Shown: piece by piece, positions 22,224 through 33,280 of the stretch
How positions within the stretch are numbered: position 1 is the stretch's first letter
How the letters are laid out: every line of letters begins with the position of its first letter
Assembly: GCA_004335835.1 (NCBI GenBank)
Contig: RWJK01000885.1
Location: forward strand, 1 to 48,282
DNA from: Scenedesmus sp. ARA3
Taxonomy: Eukaryota; Chlorophyta; Chlorophyceae; Sphaeropleales; Scenedesmaceae
Reading direction: 5' to 3'
DNA: 48,282 bases
Translations under genes and position numbers: made by a program
Notes under the pieces: generated by a model
Told to the model about the DNA's origin: nothing
The model's database searches: none
The model's input: only the letters and a program-made list of their open reading frames with translations

Positions 22224-25200
22224 ATGATAGTGTCGAAGCAATTCACTCGGCCTCAAACAGCTCAACATGCCACCCCCAGGGCTTGCTCCCGTTTAGTTCC
22301 GACACGAGTGGGCAGAGTAGCCAGGCACACGATCAGCACTCCCAAGTACCAGCAGTCGCCTAAATCAACTCCCGGACATGATGCAGCTGCTGCACGGGAC
22401 ACGCAGCAGGACAACAGCAACAGCAGAACCATCCTGCTGGCAGTGGATGAGAGCCCAGTGAGCTTGCTTGACAGTGCAAGCTTGTCTGCTGTGGCTCAGC
22501 CTGTACACCAAACAAACAATCTGCAAGTGCCTCTGTAGCATATGCCATGCCCTGTTGTACGCTGTGCTGCCGCTGCTGCAGTTGCTGCTGCCTCAGGTGA
22601 TGACAGAAATCACTTACTGAGTGCTGTGTTCCCTGCCAATGCCTGTTGCAGGACTCTGACTTTGCTTTTGACTGGGCAATGGAGCAGCTGCAACGGCCAG
22701 GTACAGCGAGCTGTGGCTGCATCCTGATTTAACCAATGATGCAGCTGCTTCACGCACACTAGCTGCCTGCATGATGTGTATTGCGCCCTCACCTGCAACG
22801 TCATGATTTCGCAGCACATGCAGCTTCAAAATGTACTATGTGACACATGTTTTGTCGCTTGACTGCTCTGCGCACTATACCCTCCAGCCAACATCGCACT
22901 GCGTCCTGTTCAGTGCTGCAGCTTGCACAGCACAGCTACTCTTCTTCATCACCGCATTACTCCCATCTTGCCCACCATGTGTTCGGCATAACATGCGCAA
23001 CCCGCAGGCGGCACCTTCAAGGTGATGCACTGCTTCTCAGCGCCGCATCACTCAAAACACCCATCGCTTGTTTCATTGCAATCTGCACAACTCTGCAGGT
23101 GACAGCTTCAAGCTGGTGCACTGCATCCCAACAATGCAGCCTGGCCGGCTGGTGGCAGTGCAGGGCGCAGGCTTGCTGCGGGTGCCCCCATGTATATCAC
23201 TCTCACAACACCCATCGCTTGTTATTTTTTGCGCAATACTGCAGGTGACACCTTCAAGTTGGTGCACTGCATCCCAGCATTGCAGCCTGGCAGGCTGGTG
23301 GCGGTTCAGGGCGCAGGGCTGCTTCTGGTGCCCCATGTGGACCACTCTCACAACACCCATCGCTTGGTTGTTTTTGCAGGCGACCCCTTCGATTGTTGGT
23401 GCACTGCATCCCAGCGCGTCACCACAGCCACTCATGCTGCTGCTCATCTCCCGTCATTGTAGGCGACACCATTGTGTTGGGTGCAATGCATCCCGGGATG
23501 CATCACTTTCACAACACCCGCCGCTTGTTGTTTTTGCTCAACTCTGCAGGTGACACCTTCAAGCTGGTGCACTGCATCCCAGCGCTGCAGCCCGGCAGGC
23601 TGGTGGCGGTTCGCGGTGCAGGGCTGCTGCGGGTGCCCGCATGTATATCACTCTCACAACACCCATCGCTTATTGTAATTTGCACAACACTCCAGGTGAC
23701 ACCTTCAAGCTGGTGCACTGCATCCCAGCACTGCAGCCGGGCCGGCTGGTGGCGGTTCAGGGCGCAGGGCTGCTGCGGGTGCCCCATGTACATCACTCTC
23801 ACACCACCCATTGCTTGTTATTTTTTGTGCAATACTGCAGGCGACAACTTCAAGTTGGTGCACTGCATCCCAGCGCTGCAGCCTGGCCGGTTGGTGGCGG
23901 TTCAGGGCGCAGGGCTGCTGAGGGTGCCCCATGTGGACCCCAGCCTGGTTGCTGAGAAGGCTTTTGTGGAGGCAGACAGCAAGCTGAGCAGGAAGTTCAT
24001 GGCGAAGATGGAGCAGGCAGGGGTGAGAAGTTCACATTGTGATTTGCTGCCTGGCCGCCTCTCATGGAGTTGAGTGCATTTTGCATCACTAATTGCACGG
24101 AATTCCCCTCTGCTGAAGCTTGCACCTGCATGATGATGCTGATTTGTGGACCCCAGCCTGGTTGCTGAGAAGGCGTTTGTGGAGGCAGACAGCAAGCTGA
24201 GCAGGAAGTTCATGGCGAAGATGGAGCAGGCAGGGGTCAGAACGCGAACTTCATAGTTAACTGTGAATTGATGCCACGAGTCGCCTGGCCAGCACATCTA
24301 CAGTATTGAAGTACCACTGCTGCAGAACTTGAATGTGGTGTGCATCGACGGTTGAGGGGCAAATCCTGCTGTTAAGGCTGGTGTTAGTGTACTAGGATGT
24401 TGTTTGGTCTAACTGCTCTGCTGCTGCTTCTGCTGCTGCAGGCCAAGGGATCCTTCCAAGTCCTGCATGGCACTGCCACTGCAGCCACTCCCACAGTAGA
24501 CGCTAAAGCAGGCATCTCAGCTACTGTATGCAACACAGCCAAAGCAGAGCGCGCAGCAGCAGTTGTGGTGGCATCCTCAAGCAGAGGGGGCATACGAGAG
24601 GCTCTGCTAGGCAGCGTGGCAGCAAACTTGGTGCACCACTGCGACGTGCCAGTTGTGGTGCTGCATAAGCCCAAGGCAGCACAGCAGCAGCAGCAGCGTG
24701 GGCAGGAAGATGTGGCTTGGCTGCTGAGAGCTACAGCGGAGGATTTGGCGGGCAGTGCGGGAGCAGCAGCTGGGCAGCAGGCGGGCCAGCAAGCGGTGAG
24801 TGGGTAGATGTAGTTGCAGCATGCTGTAGTTTGTGTCGACTTTGCTGATGTCTGCAGTGGTTTGTGGGTATCTGTAAGGCTTTGAGCTAGGAGCAGCAAC
24901 ATTTGCAGCAGCTGGGCAGCAGGCGGGCCAGCAAGCGGTGAGTTTACAAGGTTGCCTGCAGCATGCTGTAAGTCAAAGGCGGCACGGCTGTGTGTGGTGT
25001 GAAGCTGGCAGCTGCATTCAAAACAAGCTGTGGTTAGATGTGGTTGTGAGGCATACAGGTGCTTAGGAGGAAAGCAAAGGACTGAGACTGATGTGGGAGG
25101 CGTTGTAAAGCAGCAGGGGCCCCGATGTGCTGGCGTTGTGTTGGTGACTTGTGGCTTGTGGTGCTGCAGCACAAGCTCAAGTTTTTGTTCATGTTACCAG

Positions 25201-25402
25201 GGGGAGCGAAACCCTACTGGCTGGCCATACACAGCAACCAAGCGAACCTGACGCCGGAGGACAAGCTCAAATATCAGTCTGTGTAGCTGCTGGCGGGCAG
25301 GAGATTTGTCCTGGTGTATGGCGGACAGCATGAGGCAGCAGCAGCAACTTGCGGGAACCTAAGTACAGCCTGTTCGTTATCACTGACCTGCTGGGTTGCG
25401 GC

Positions 25403-25450
<48 letters not shown>

Positions 25451-25910
25451 AGGCGCGCCACATTGTGGTGGTGGTTGCTTTGCAGCTTGCAGCAGTACTT
25501 TCAAGCGGAGCGCATGTTCCGAGGGTTGTTTGACGCACTGACATGCTACATTTCTGCGCTCTGCTGCTGCTGCAGGCGCGCCACATCCGTGGTGGCTGTT
25601 GGCGACAGCAATGAGGGCTACTGGAGCACGTGCATGCCTTGTTTAAAACACTGAGGTGCTGTTGCTGTGGCGCTCTGCTGCTGCTCTGCTGCTGCTGCAG
25701 GCGCGCCACATCGTGGTGGCTGTTGCTTTGTTGCTTGCGGCAGTTACATCTTTACAGAGAGCATGTTTCGAGGCGTAGATGACACACTGACATGCTACAT
25801 TGCTGCACTTTGCTGTTGCAGCAGGCTCGCCACATTGTTGTGGCTGTTGACGACAGGGATGAGGGCTACCGGAGCGTGTGCATGCCTTGTTTGAGGCACT
25901 GACGTGCTGG

Positions 25911-25951
<41 letters not shown>

Positions 25952-26171
25952 TGCAGGCGCGCCACATTGTTCTGGATGTTGCCGTGCAGATTGCAGCAGT
26001 GCATCCACAAAGAGAGCGTGTTCCGAGGCGTAGATTTCGCACTGACATGCTACATTGCTGAGCTGTGCTGCTGCTGCTGCTGCAGGCGCGCCACATCGTG
26101 GTGGCTGTTGATGACAGCGATGAGGGCTACTGAAGCATGTGCATGCCTTGGTTAAAGCACTGAAGTGCCGG

Positions 26172-26230
<59 letters not shown>

Positions 26231-27566
26231 AGGCACGCCACATTGTGGTGGCTGTTGATGACAGTGATGAGGGCTCCTGGAGTGTCGGCTGGGTGGTGCA
26301 GCACCTGTGGCGGCAAGGTACGCACAGCAGATGGATGTGGATGGTTCAACTGCAGCTGCACATGCTGACTGCTGTAACACGTGCTGCATTTGGTGCCTGC
26401 GCTGCCCGCGCACATGAGCTGCAGCATCGTGCCTCCACTGATTGACTCATTTGGCCAGCAGGTCGACCACTGTGATGGCACTGTGTTACTGCGCAACTGT
26501 CCTGCAGGCGACTTCTTGCATGTGCTGCACGTGGTGCCTGCGCTGCCTGCGCACATGAGCTACAGCTCACGCCCCCACTCAGTGGCGCTGTGTATCTGCC
26601 TGACTGTCCTGCAGGCGACCTGCTGCACGTGCTGCACGTGGTGCCTGCGCTGCCCGCACACATGAGCTACAGCCTGGCCCCTGATGGCATGATGTACAGC
26701 CTACCGCTGCCACAGCTGGAGGAGGCGCAGGTGAAGCTGCATATGTGAAGTTTGAACTTTGTCACTTGACTTCTGCTGACATGTGCTGTGTTTGCAGGTC
26801 CGCTTCTGTTGCTACTCTGCAAGCCATCCACAGACTGTTCGCTCTTGCACTGCGCTTTTCGGGTAGCCCATGTCAGTCTCTCTTGGTGTGGCTGGTGCAC
26901 CATCTGCTACTTGTGTTCAGCTGCGCTTGCTGCTCTCACAGCATAAGCTTGCTGTCTTTACCAAGGTTTGACCAATGTTTGACCACTGTTTGACCAGGTT
27001 GAGGAGAGCCACTGGCGGCAGCTGCTGCTGGAGCGGCTTGGGCCCATGCTGTCCTCGCAAGGTGTCAACTTCCAGCTGGATGTCATAACTGACTATGGCA
27101 GCGACCCCCTGCAGGTGTGGCTGCACAGTCAAACACAGTCAAACTTGGTCAAACATGGTCAAACATAGTCAACAATATGTTTCGCAGTGCTGTTGTCAGC
27201 TCTTGCTCTGCTTTTCAGGTCACACGTCTGGTTCCAGTAAATAGCAGCCAACAGCGGAAGCAGCAGTTGCTGCAAAGGAGGCTATTATCAGGAGTAGTGC
27301 TGATAATGCCTTCCTGATGCTCACCGCTGTGCTGCTGTCTTGTGCTGTGCTGTGTGCAGGGTGTCGCTGCTGCAGTAGTGGCAACTGCAGAGCGGCTGAA
27401 CGCCGCTGCGCTGGTGCTGTGTGGGCACAGCAAGGGCACTATGGCTGAATGGCTGCTAGGCAGTGTAAGCGACTTTGCTGCACACCATGCTGCTGTGCCT
27501 GTAGTAGTGCTGCATGGCTCTCAGTTTGCAGAGCAGACATTCACTCCATACAGCCCTGGGGCATAG
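22224..27566 (+). CDS. Tandem universal stress protein (two USP domains), probably plastid-targeted
   Basis: Proposed exons: 22224-22457, 22652-22700, 23841-24022, 24442-24795, 25170-25280, 26233-26317, 26615-26730, 26998-27114, 27360-27566. They total 1455 nt (484 residues) with all phases consistent. Residues 1-60 are basic and Ser/Thr-rich without acidic residues, like a transit peptide. USP domain 1 runs from RTILLAVDESP through DNFKLVHCIPALQPG to LLGSVAANLVHHCDVPVVVL. Domain 2 runs from ARHIVVAVDDSDEGSW to LLGSVSDFAAHHAAVPVVVL. Both domains have an intron at the same place and phase (RPG|DNFKLV and RQG|DLLHV), so they arose by duplication. USP proteins bind nucleotides and act in stress responses. 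The weak point is the link at 25280. If the GTGTAG donor is not used, the first protein ends at TAG 25284-25286, and domain 2 would need its own start, which I do not see in the 170-bp gap. Confidence 0.75.
23001..23840 (+). repeat. Array of seven upstream copies of USP exon 3 (unit about 146 bp)
   Basis: Copies begin after acceptors ending at 23007, 23098, 23244, 23379, 23462, 23549 and 23695. The eighth, intact one begins at 23841. Full units encode GDTFKLVHCIPALQPG and then RLVAVQGAGLLRVPHV, followed by an intron-like piece with CTCTCACAACACCCATCGCTT. Copies 1, 4 and 5 are short and decayed. Several copies end in CATGTATATCA, where GTATAT could act as a weak donor. All acceptors but one end CAG (the fifth is TAG). 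The copies share the entry phase of the real exon. Confidence 0.92.
24147..24240 (+). repeat. Intronic copy of the exon-3 tail (USP gene)
   Basis: About 94 bases repeat the end of exon 3 (from GTGGACCCCAGCCTGGTTGC at 23933) almost exactly through GAGCAGGCAGGGGT. The original donor GTGAGA has become GTCAGA, so this copy is probably not a usable 5' splice site. Confidence 0.88.
24771..24950 (+). repeat. Exon 4 tail of the USP gene and its downstream copy
   Basis: GCAGCAGCTGGGCAGCAGGC, continuing to GCGGTGAGT, at the end of the 24442-24795 exon recurs at 24905-24944 with the donor GTGAGT intact. The following TTGCAGCATGCTGTA is also shared (24816 and 24957). Use of the second donor would require the segment between to be read. 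Confidence 0.8.
25407..26232 (+). repeat. Array of six upstream copies of the USP-domain-2 first exon head, with (CTG)n tracts
   Basis: Acceptor plus GCGCGCCACATTGTGGTGGC-like heads occur near 25453, 25577, 25702, 25824, 25957 and 26086. The intact exon begins at 26233. Two unit types alternate: one keeps GTTGATGACAGCGATGAGGGCTAC, the other diverges to an ATGTTCCGAGG-containing tail. Several copies are preceded by CTG runs (25407-25451 about 15 units, 25914-25953, 26174-26231 about 18 units). None of the copies has an evident donor, and most meet stops. Confidence 0.9.
26345..26614 (+). repeat. Two upstream copies of the second USP-2 exon head
   Basis: GTGCTGCACGTGGTGCCTGC plus CGCACATGAGCTACAGC, encoding HVLHVVPALPAHMSYS, is present in decayed form near 26380-26425 (no acceptor). 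It is nearly intact at 26510-26567 after a GTCCTGCAG acceptor. The functional exon follows at 26615. Spacing is about 105 to 140 bp. Confidence 0.85.
26962..27172. repeat. Inverted TTTGACCA / TGGTCAAA repeats flanking exon 26998-27114
   Basis: Upstream, 26964-26996 carries three TTTGACCA units at 11-12-base spacing; the last abuts the acceptor CAG. Downstream, 27124-27170 carries five GTCAAAC-like units (AGTCAAAC or GGTCAAAC). The two blocks are complementary and could pair over the 117-nt, in-frame exon between them. Confidence 0.85.
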
Positions 27567-29185
27567 GCCGGGTGCTGGTGGTTGGTGGTTGGGTTGCTGC
27601 TGCAGATGGCAGCAGAAGGTCGCTGCAGGTTTGATGGGTACTTGCAGGACGGTGTGGTATCGTGCTGGCACACAGCTGGAGCGTTGTTGTGACAAGTTAT
27701 GTTGTTCAATGTAGCAGTGTGTTGGGCCGTGTGCTGCTGTTGAGCTGTTGCGTGCTTGCAGTTGGGTGTGCTGCACAGCAGTAGATATAATGTGTCCCAT
27801 GGCGCTGAACCTGCTGCTGGGTGCACCCACAGATCTGTTGTGCTTCTCCACAGCAGGATTTGTGGCTGTGTTTGTTACGGTGGTGTTTGATGCGCTGCAT
27901 GTGCTGCTGCTGTATCAGCTGCGTTGCTGCCATGAACTGCAAGCTTTGCACAGCTGCGGCAATGCCTGCAGGCGTGAGGTCACTGGTGGGACTAGCAGTT
28001 GGATAATGGTTGAGCAGTGTATGGCATGGCTTTGCTACCACGTCAGTATTTGCCGCAACATCCTGTTACTTTTTCAAATGCCTGTCTGGCCATCTGCTGC
28101 ACGTGCAGTAGCAATGGGTCACAGGTAGGCTCAGTAGCAGTGGCTTTGTGTGCGCTGTAGTTGTTTGACAAAGAAGTTGTGCAGTATGTTATGAAGAGGC
28201 GGACACACATGCTTGCACGTTGTACCAATTGAATACACACGGCTGTCACCATCAGCTGTTTATCTGCTTCGTACACACATTTTACCAGCCCTTCACCCGG
28301 AGACTGAACAGGCCCCGTTTTGATCAGTGATAGGGACCATGGTACAGCCACTGGCTGGCTTCTGCCGCTGAGCGGCAAAATCAAGTGTTGTGCTTGCGGT
28401 TTTTTTGGATGCAACCCTCAATGTCCACAACCATCAAAAGTCCACTGTGGCACCTCTTATATCTCATCCTTTCTCAGTTGCAGTGCGGATGCCAGCCTGA
28501 GTCATGTCAAGTCATGATTTTGGATGTCATGTTAGCCACAGCTGAAAGTGTGAAGTTGTATGTTTCTTGCTTGACGCCGGCTTTGATCTGGCTGGTCTAT
28601 TGTTCAGGCCAGTCCCCTTGGTCTGATGCGAGGTCATGCAAGCAGGCTGCAGGAATTCATTCCCACCTGACGAGAGTATCTGGAGCATGTCCCCCAGCTA
28701 TTTGCACAGAACACTCCTGTAGGACCTCACCCTGCATTCGTTGTTTGACCAGTTATTCCTCTTAATCTGGCAACGTATCTGCAAGAATACAGCGGCTTCC
28801 TGCTGATGTGGTGCCGCACAAAGTCTAGTGGACTTGTGCAGGTGTGCACAGAGGTCTGTTGCGACTTGTAAGGCAGCGCGCGCAGCTGGTGATGCCACTA
28901 ATGGTATAACCAAAAACATTTGTTTGCAGTGACATTGCAACAGGCGTGTATGCAGAAGCTGCTGATCATGTTGATGCCAGTCAAAGTTCCTTGGACCGCG
29001 TTTGAACCAGTCGAAAGCCACAGTGGTTTCCCTGCCCCACGCAATGGCTGTAAAGTCCGTGAATGCGCAATCTGTAGCTTAAAGATTAATTTACGCACGC
29101 GGGCCAACGCAGCCTACACATGGATGTCTAGCCCGTGAGCTGCGAATGCCGGCAAGGGCATGAATATCCGCTGATGCAGTAAAAT
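27567..29185. other. Intergenic: USP 3' region and chromatin-gene upstream region
   Basis: About 1.6 kb with no recognised gene. TGTAA occurs at 28866 and 29050 on the + strand, too far for firm assignment. Nothing else notable was seen. Confidence 0.5.
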
Positions 29186-32090
29186 ATGATCGGTATTCTA
29201 GACACTGATCGTCCGCCTGCACAGCAGACGAGGCTTGATAGGCTCGCACTGCTGCTCAGCAGGCATGTTGCTGATGCCGGGCAGGCCGAGAACCAGCAGC
29301 AATCGGCCACATGCTCCGTGGTGGCCAGCATCAATCCTGTGACACCATCTGATTCCGTTGAAAACGTCAAGCAGCAGCTGCAGATCCAGCTGAGGAGCAG
29401 CAGTCTGTGTTGTGGCGCTGGCACAGCAGATGTTGGTGATGGCCAAGCAGCAGGAGCCAGGCTGCAGCAAAAACTCCTGCCACCTCATGTTCGGGCTGTT
29501 TATACCCTCAAGAACAGTGAACTGAGTTCCATCTCAAAGGTGCGGTGTCATCCAGCATGACCTTGAGCTTGTGTCTGGTTTAGATATCAGTGAACTTCAG
29601 GCGAGTGATGCACATACCTGCAGCCTATCAGGCCCTCCTACAAATGGTGTCCAGCATGCAATTGCATATGCCAAACTGCAAAGTTTAAAATTCTTTCAGA
29701 TGCAGCGGCACCTGCATTGCTTGCTTGAAGAAACTTCAACTCCGTTCAAAGTTCCTGCAAGCTGAGGCTGCCTCAGCATGCGTGATGGGACTCAGATACA
29801 CAACAGCTGACGCTGCAGCCTAACCAGTGCTTGGTATGAGATCCCATCAATATGATATAATAAGCAAGTTCTTCTGTTCTCTGTCCTGCAGGCATTTGCT
29901 GTCACCTGCCCAGATTGTGGCTTGCAGAGCCCGTTGCTGCTGAGCCCAGCACAGGTGCAGCAGTTCATCACAGAACACACTGCACACGGCAGGCGGCAGG
30001 CAGCCACAAGCAGCAGCACCTGCTGCTCACAGCTTTCAGCTTGCCTCAGCTCTGGCTGCTATGCCCAGCCTGGGGCATTTGGAGCTTGCCTTGCAGGAGA
30101 GAGTGCAGCAGCAGCCATCTTTGGTTGCGCAGCAGAGGGCTCGCCAGCAGCAGCTGAAGCAGGACTCTGTGTTGTTGAGCCAGCAGTGCAGCAGGTGCTG
30201 GCGAGGCTGCTGATGCTTGTCAGCTTGCATATCCTGTCCAGCTGCGACGCCAGCAGCAGCTGCTGCACCCAGCAGCAGCAGCAGCAGCAGGGCAGGCGGC
30301 AGCCAGCAGCAGAGTCCCCAACAGCAGCAGCAGCAGCAGCAGCAGCAGGAGCAGCAACAGCAGACCTGCGCTCTTGGAGGGACTGGGCCATCAGCTGCCT
30401 TTCCTGCAACCGGGATCTGCTGGAGGCAGCAAATGCTGTCAGGCCCAGCCTGGACAGCCTGGCAGTGCCAGGCTTGCAGGACAGCTTTCCTGCAAGGTTT
30501 CCTGCAAGCGCTGCCAAGCCCAGCCTGATCGAGCTGGTGCTGGCAGAGCCGTACGTTGCTGTTGGAGATGCAGGTGCAGGCAAGAGGCAGGTGCTGGAGA
30601 AGCTAGCAGCACTGCTGGTGCGTTATGCACAGCAGCAGCAGCAGCAGCAGCAGCAGGAGCAGGGTGAAGCTGATGCCGCAGCAGCAGCAGCAGCTAATGC
30701 CAGAGCCATCAGCAGCATCAGCAGTGCGGCAGCTGCATCGCTGCTGTCGCAGCTGCTGGCTACAGATGCACTCTATGCAGCGCTGCCGCAGCCGCAGCAG
30801 CTGCCGCATTTCCTGCAAGATGCAGGCATCAGCAGCATTGAAGAAGTGGCAGCAGCAATGCATGAGCCCTTCATCTCTCAGCACCTGGAGGTATGTGCTG
30901 CATGTGGCTTGGATGCCAAGGCGCTTGCAGCTGCAGGAGTTCCGGGGCTGCGCAAGTGCTCCCACTGCATTGTGTGCGTGTGCCAGCGCTGCTGCAGCAT
31001 GATGAGTGGGGATGAAGGTGCAGCAGATGCAGCAGATGAGGCTGGCAGCTGTGGGGGTTGGCCAGAGGGGCTGTGCTTCTGGTGCCAGGACCACCCAGAT
31101 GTGCCGGAGGAGTCGGAAGAGGAATCAAAATCAGAGGAGGAGGAGCAGCAACAGCAGCAGCAGTGCAAACAGCAGCTGCAGGACATAGATGCTGATACAG
31201 CCAGCATGCGGCCTGCAGCAGCAGCAGCAGCAGCTGGAGCCCAGCCAGCGCCAGGTGGCAAGGAGGTGCCTGAAGCTGCCTTGGAGCACGGAGCAGCAGC
31301 AGCAGCAGAAAGAGCAGGCCCAGAAGCCAAACATAGACCTGGCAGCAGCAAATGCGCTCCTGCTGCCGCCGCCGCCACCGCCGCTGCAGCAGCAGCGGAT
31401 GCTGCTAAGCCAACAGAGCTAGCAGAGCCAGCCTCTGCTGCTGGCAGTGGCCAGTGGCACCGTGCTGCAGTTACGTCAGCTGCGATAGCAGCTGACGCTG
31501 CTGTGGTGCCCATGACAGCTGCGCAGCAGCAGGCGCTACTGCTGCGCCGCTCGCGGCACAACAACCCGTGGCGAGTGGTGTATGCTCCCAAGTTTGATCT
31601 GCCTGCAGGATACATCATGGTGGAGGTGCTGCTAGCGGCAGCAAGCAATTTACGGGCCATTTTTTATGCGCCTGATGGCAAGATGCTCAAGTCAAAGGCT
31701 GACATGCTTGCACATGCAGCTACAAATCACGGCAAGCAAGGCAGCATAGGGGCAGCTGGAGCTGCAGGGGCAGCTGCACATCAGGGCAAGCAAGGCAGCA
31801 CAGGAGCAGCTCAATTCGCAGGGGCAGCCGCACATCAGGGCAAGCAAGGCTGTGGAGGGACTGCTGGAGCTGCAGCTGCGGCTGCAGGGACGAACAGCCG
31901 CACGCGCAGCCCCAAGCAGCAGCAGCAGCAGCAGGCTTTTGCTGCAGCAGAGGCTGACACAGTGCCTAGCAGCGGCAGGCCCCGCAGGACTGCTGATGTG
32001 GTGGCTTCCTGCAAGGTGGCAATGAGTGTAGTGGCACTACGCAGGGCTGGCAACGGCTCAGCCAGCTCTGACACCTCACCCAACCACCCC

Positions 32091-32132
<42 letters not shown>

Positions 32133-32569
32133 GCTCTCAAGGAAGCGCGCCAAGCTGAGCAGTCAGCCTGGCAGCAGCAGCGGGAGGTAGGCAAGCAGAG
32201 GAGTGGTCCCACATGCAGTACCCAGGCAGTTCCTGCAGCAGCAGCAGCAACAGCAGAGGCAGCCCCTGCCAGGCCCCGGCGGCTGTCTGCAGTGCTAGCT
32301 GGGGAGCGAGTGCATGCACAGCAGCACAACAGGCCCTACAGCAGACGGGCCATAGCACCTGCAGCAGCTTCGGGCGGGGCTGTGCTGGTTCCAGCTGCTG
32401 CTGGCACACCTGCAGCTGCAGTTTCCGCTGCTGCTGCACCGGCAGCAGTACTGGCAGTGGATGGAGGTGCAGCAAAGGGCAGTACTGCTGCTGCAGCAGC
32501 AGCAGCAGCAGCAGCAGGCAGCGCTGCAGTGCCAGCTGTCGTAAAAGCAGCTACAGCAGCAGCAGCAAA

Positions 32570-32608
<39 letters not shown>

Positions 32609-33247
32609 TGCGGTTGATGTTGTGCTGCAGCGCAAGAGGAAGCGGGGCAGGCCCAGCAAGGCTGACAAGGCTGCTGATGCAGTAGAGGCAGCAGCACTTG
32701 CCAGGGGAGCTGACGCAGCAGCTGCTGCTGAGGCTGGCGCAGCTGCAAGGGCAGCTGTACTGGCAGAAAAGCAAGCTGGGGAGAATTGCAAGCCTCGTAA
32801 GGCAATGAATATAGCCCACAAGATCAGAGTGGCAGAGGCAGCAGTGACTGGCCGCAAGCGCTTCTCAGAAGCAGCAGCAGCAGCAGGAGCAGCAGACGTA
32901 GTGGCACGTGGAACAGCAGCGTCAGCAGCAGGTGCAGGAGCTCCGCTTGCTGCCAGTGCTGCTGTAGTGACAGAAACAGCAACAGCAGCAACAGGACACG
33001 CTTCGGCAGCAGATGCTGCAGGAGACAAGGTATCGGGAGGACCGCCCAAGAGAAAGCGTGGCAGGAAGACAGACTTGGAGCTGCAGCAGCAGTTCCAGGA
33101 ACAAAAGGGTATCGCAGCAGCGGCTGTGGCTGCCACCGCTGCTGCTGCTGCGGCTGCTGCTGTGCCACCAGTGCCAGTTGGCAGGCTCCGCAGGCAAGCT
33201 GCTGCAAAAGCTGAGCTGGTGCATGGCTTGATTCATGAAAGGAACCA

Positions 33248-33280
<33 letters not shown>

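Noticed and set aside
23001..26232. CRISPR-like spaced repeats
   Set aside because: Repeat and spacer both come from one exon and intron, unit identity is uneven, and the setting is a eukaryotic gene; it is an exon array.
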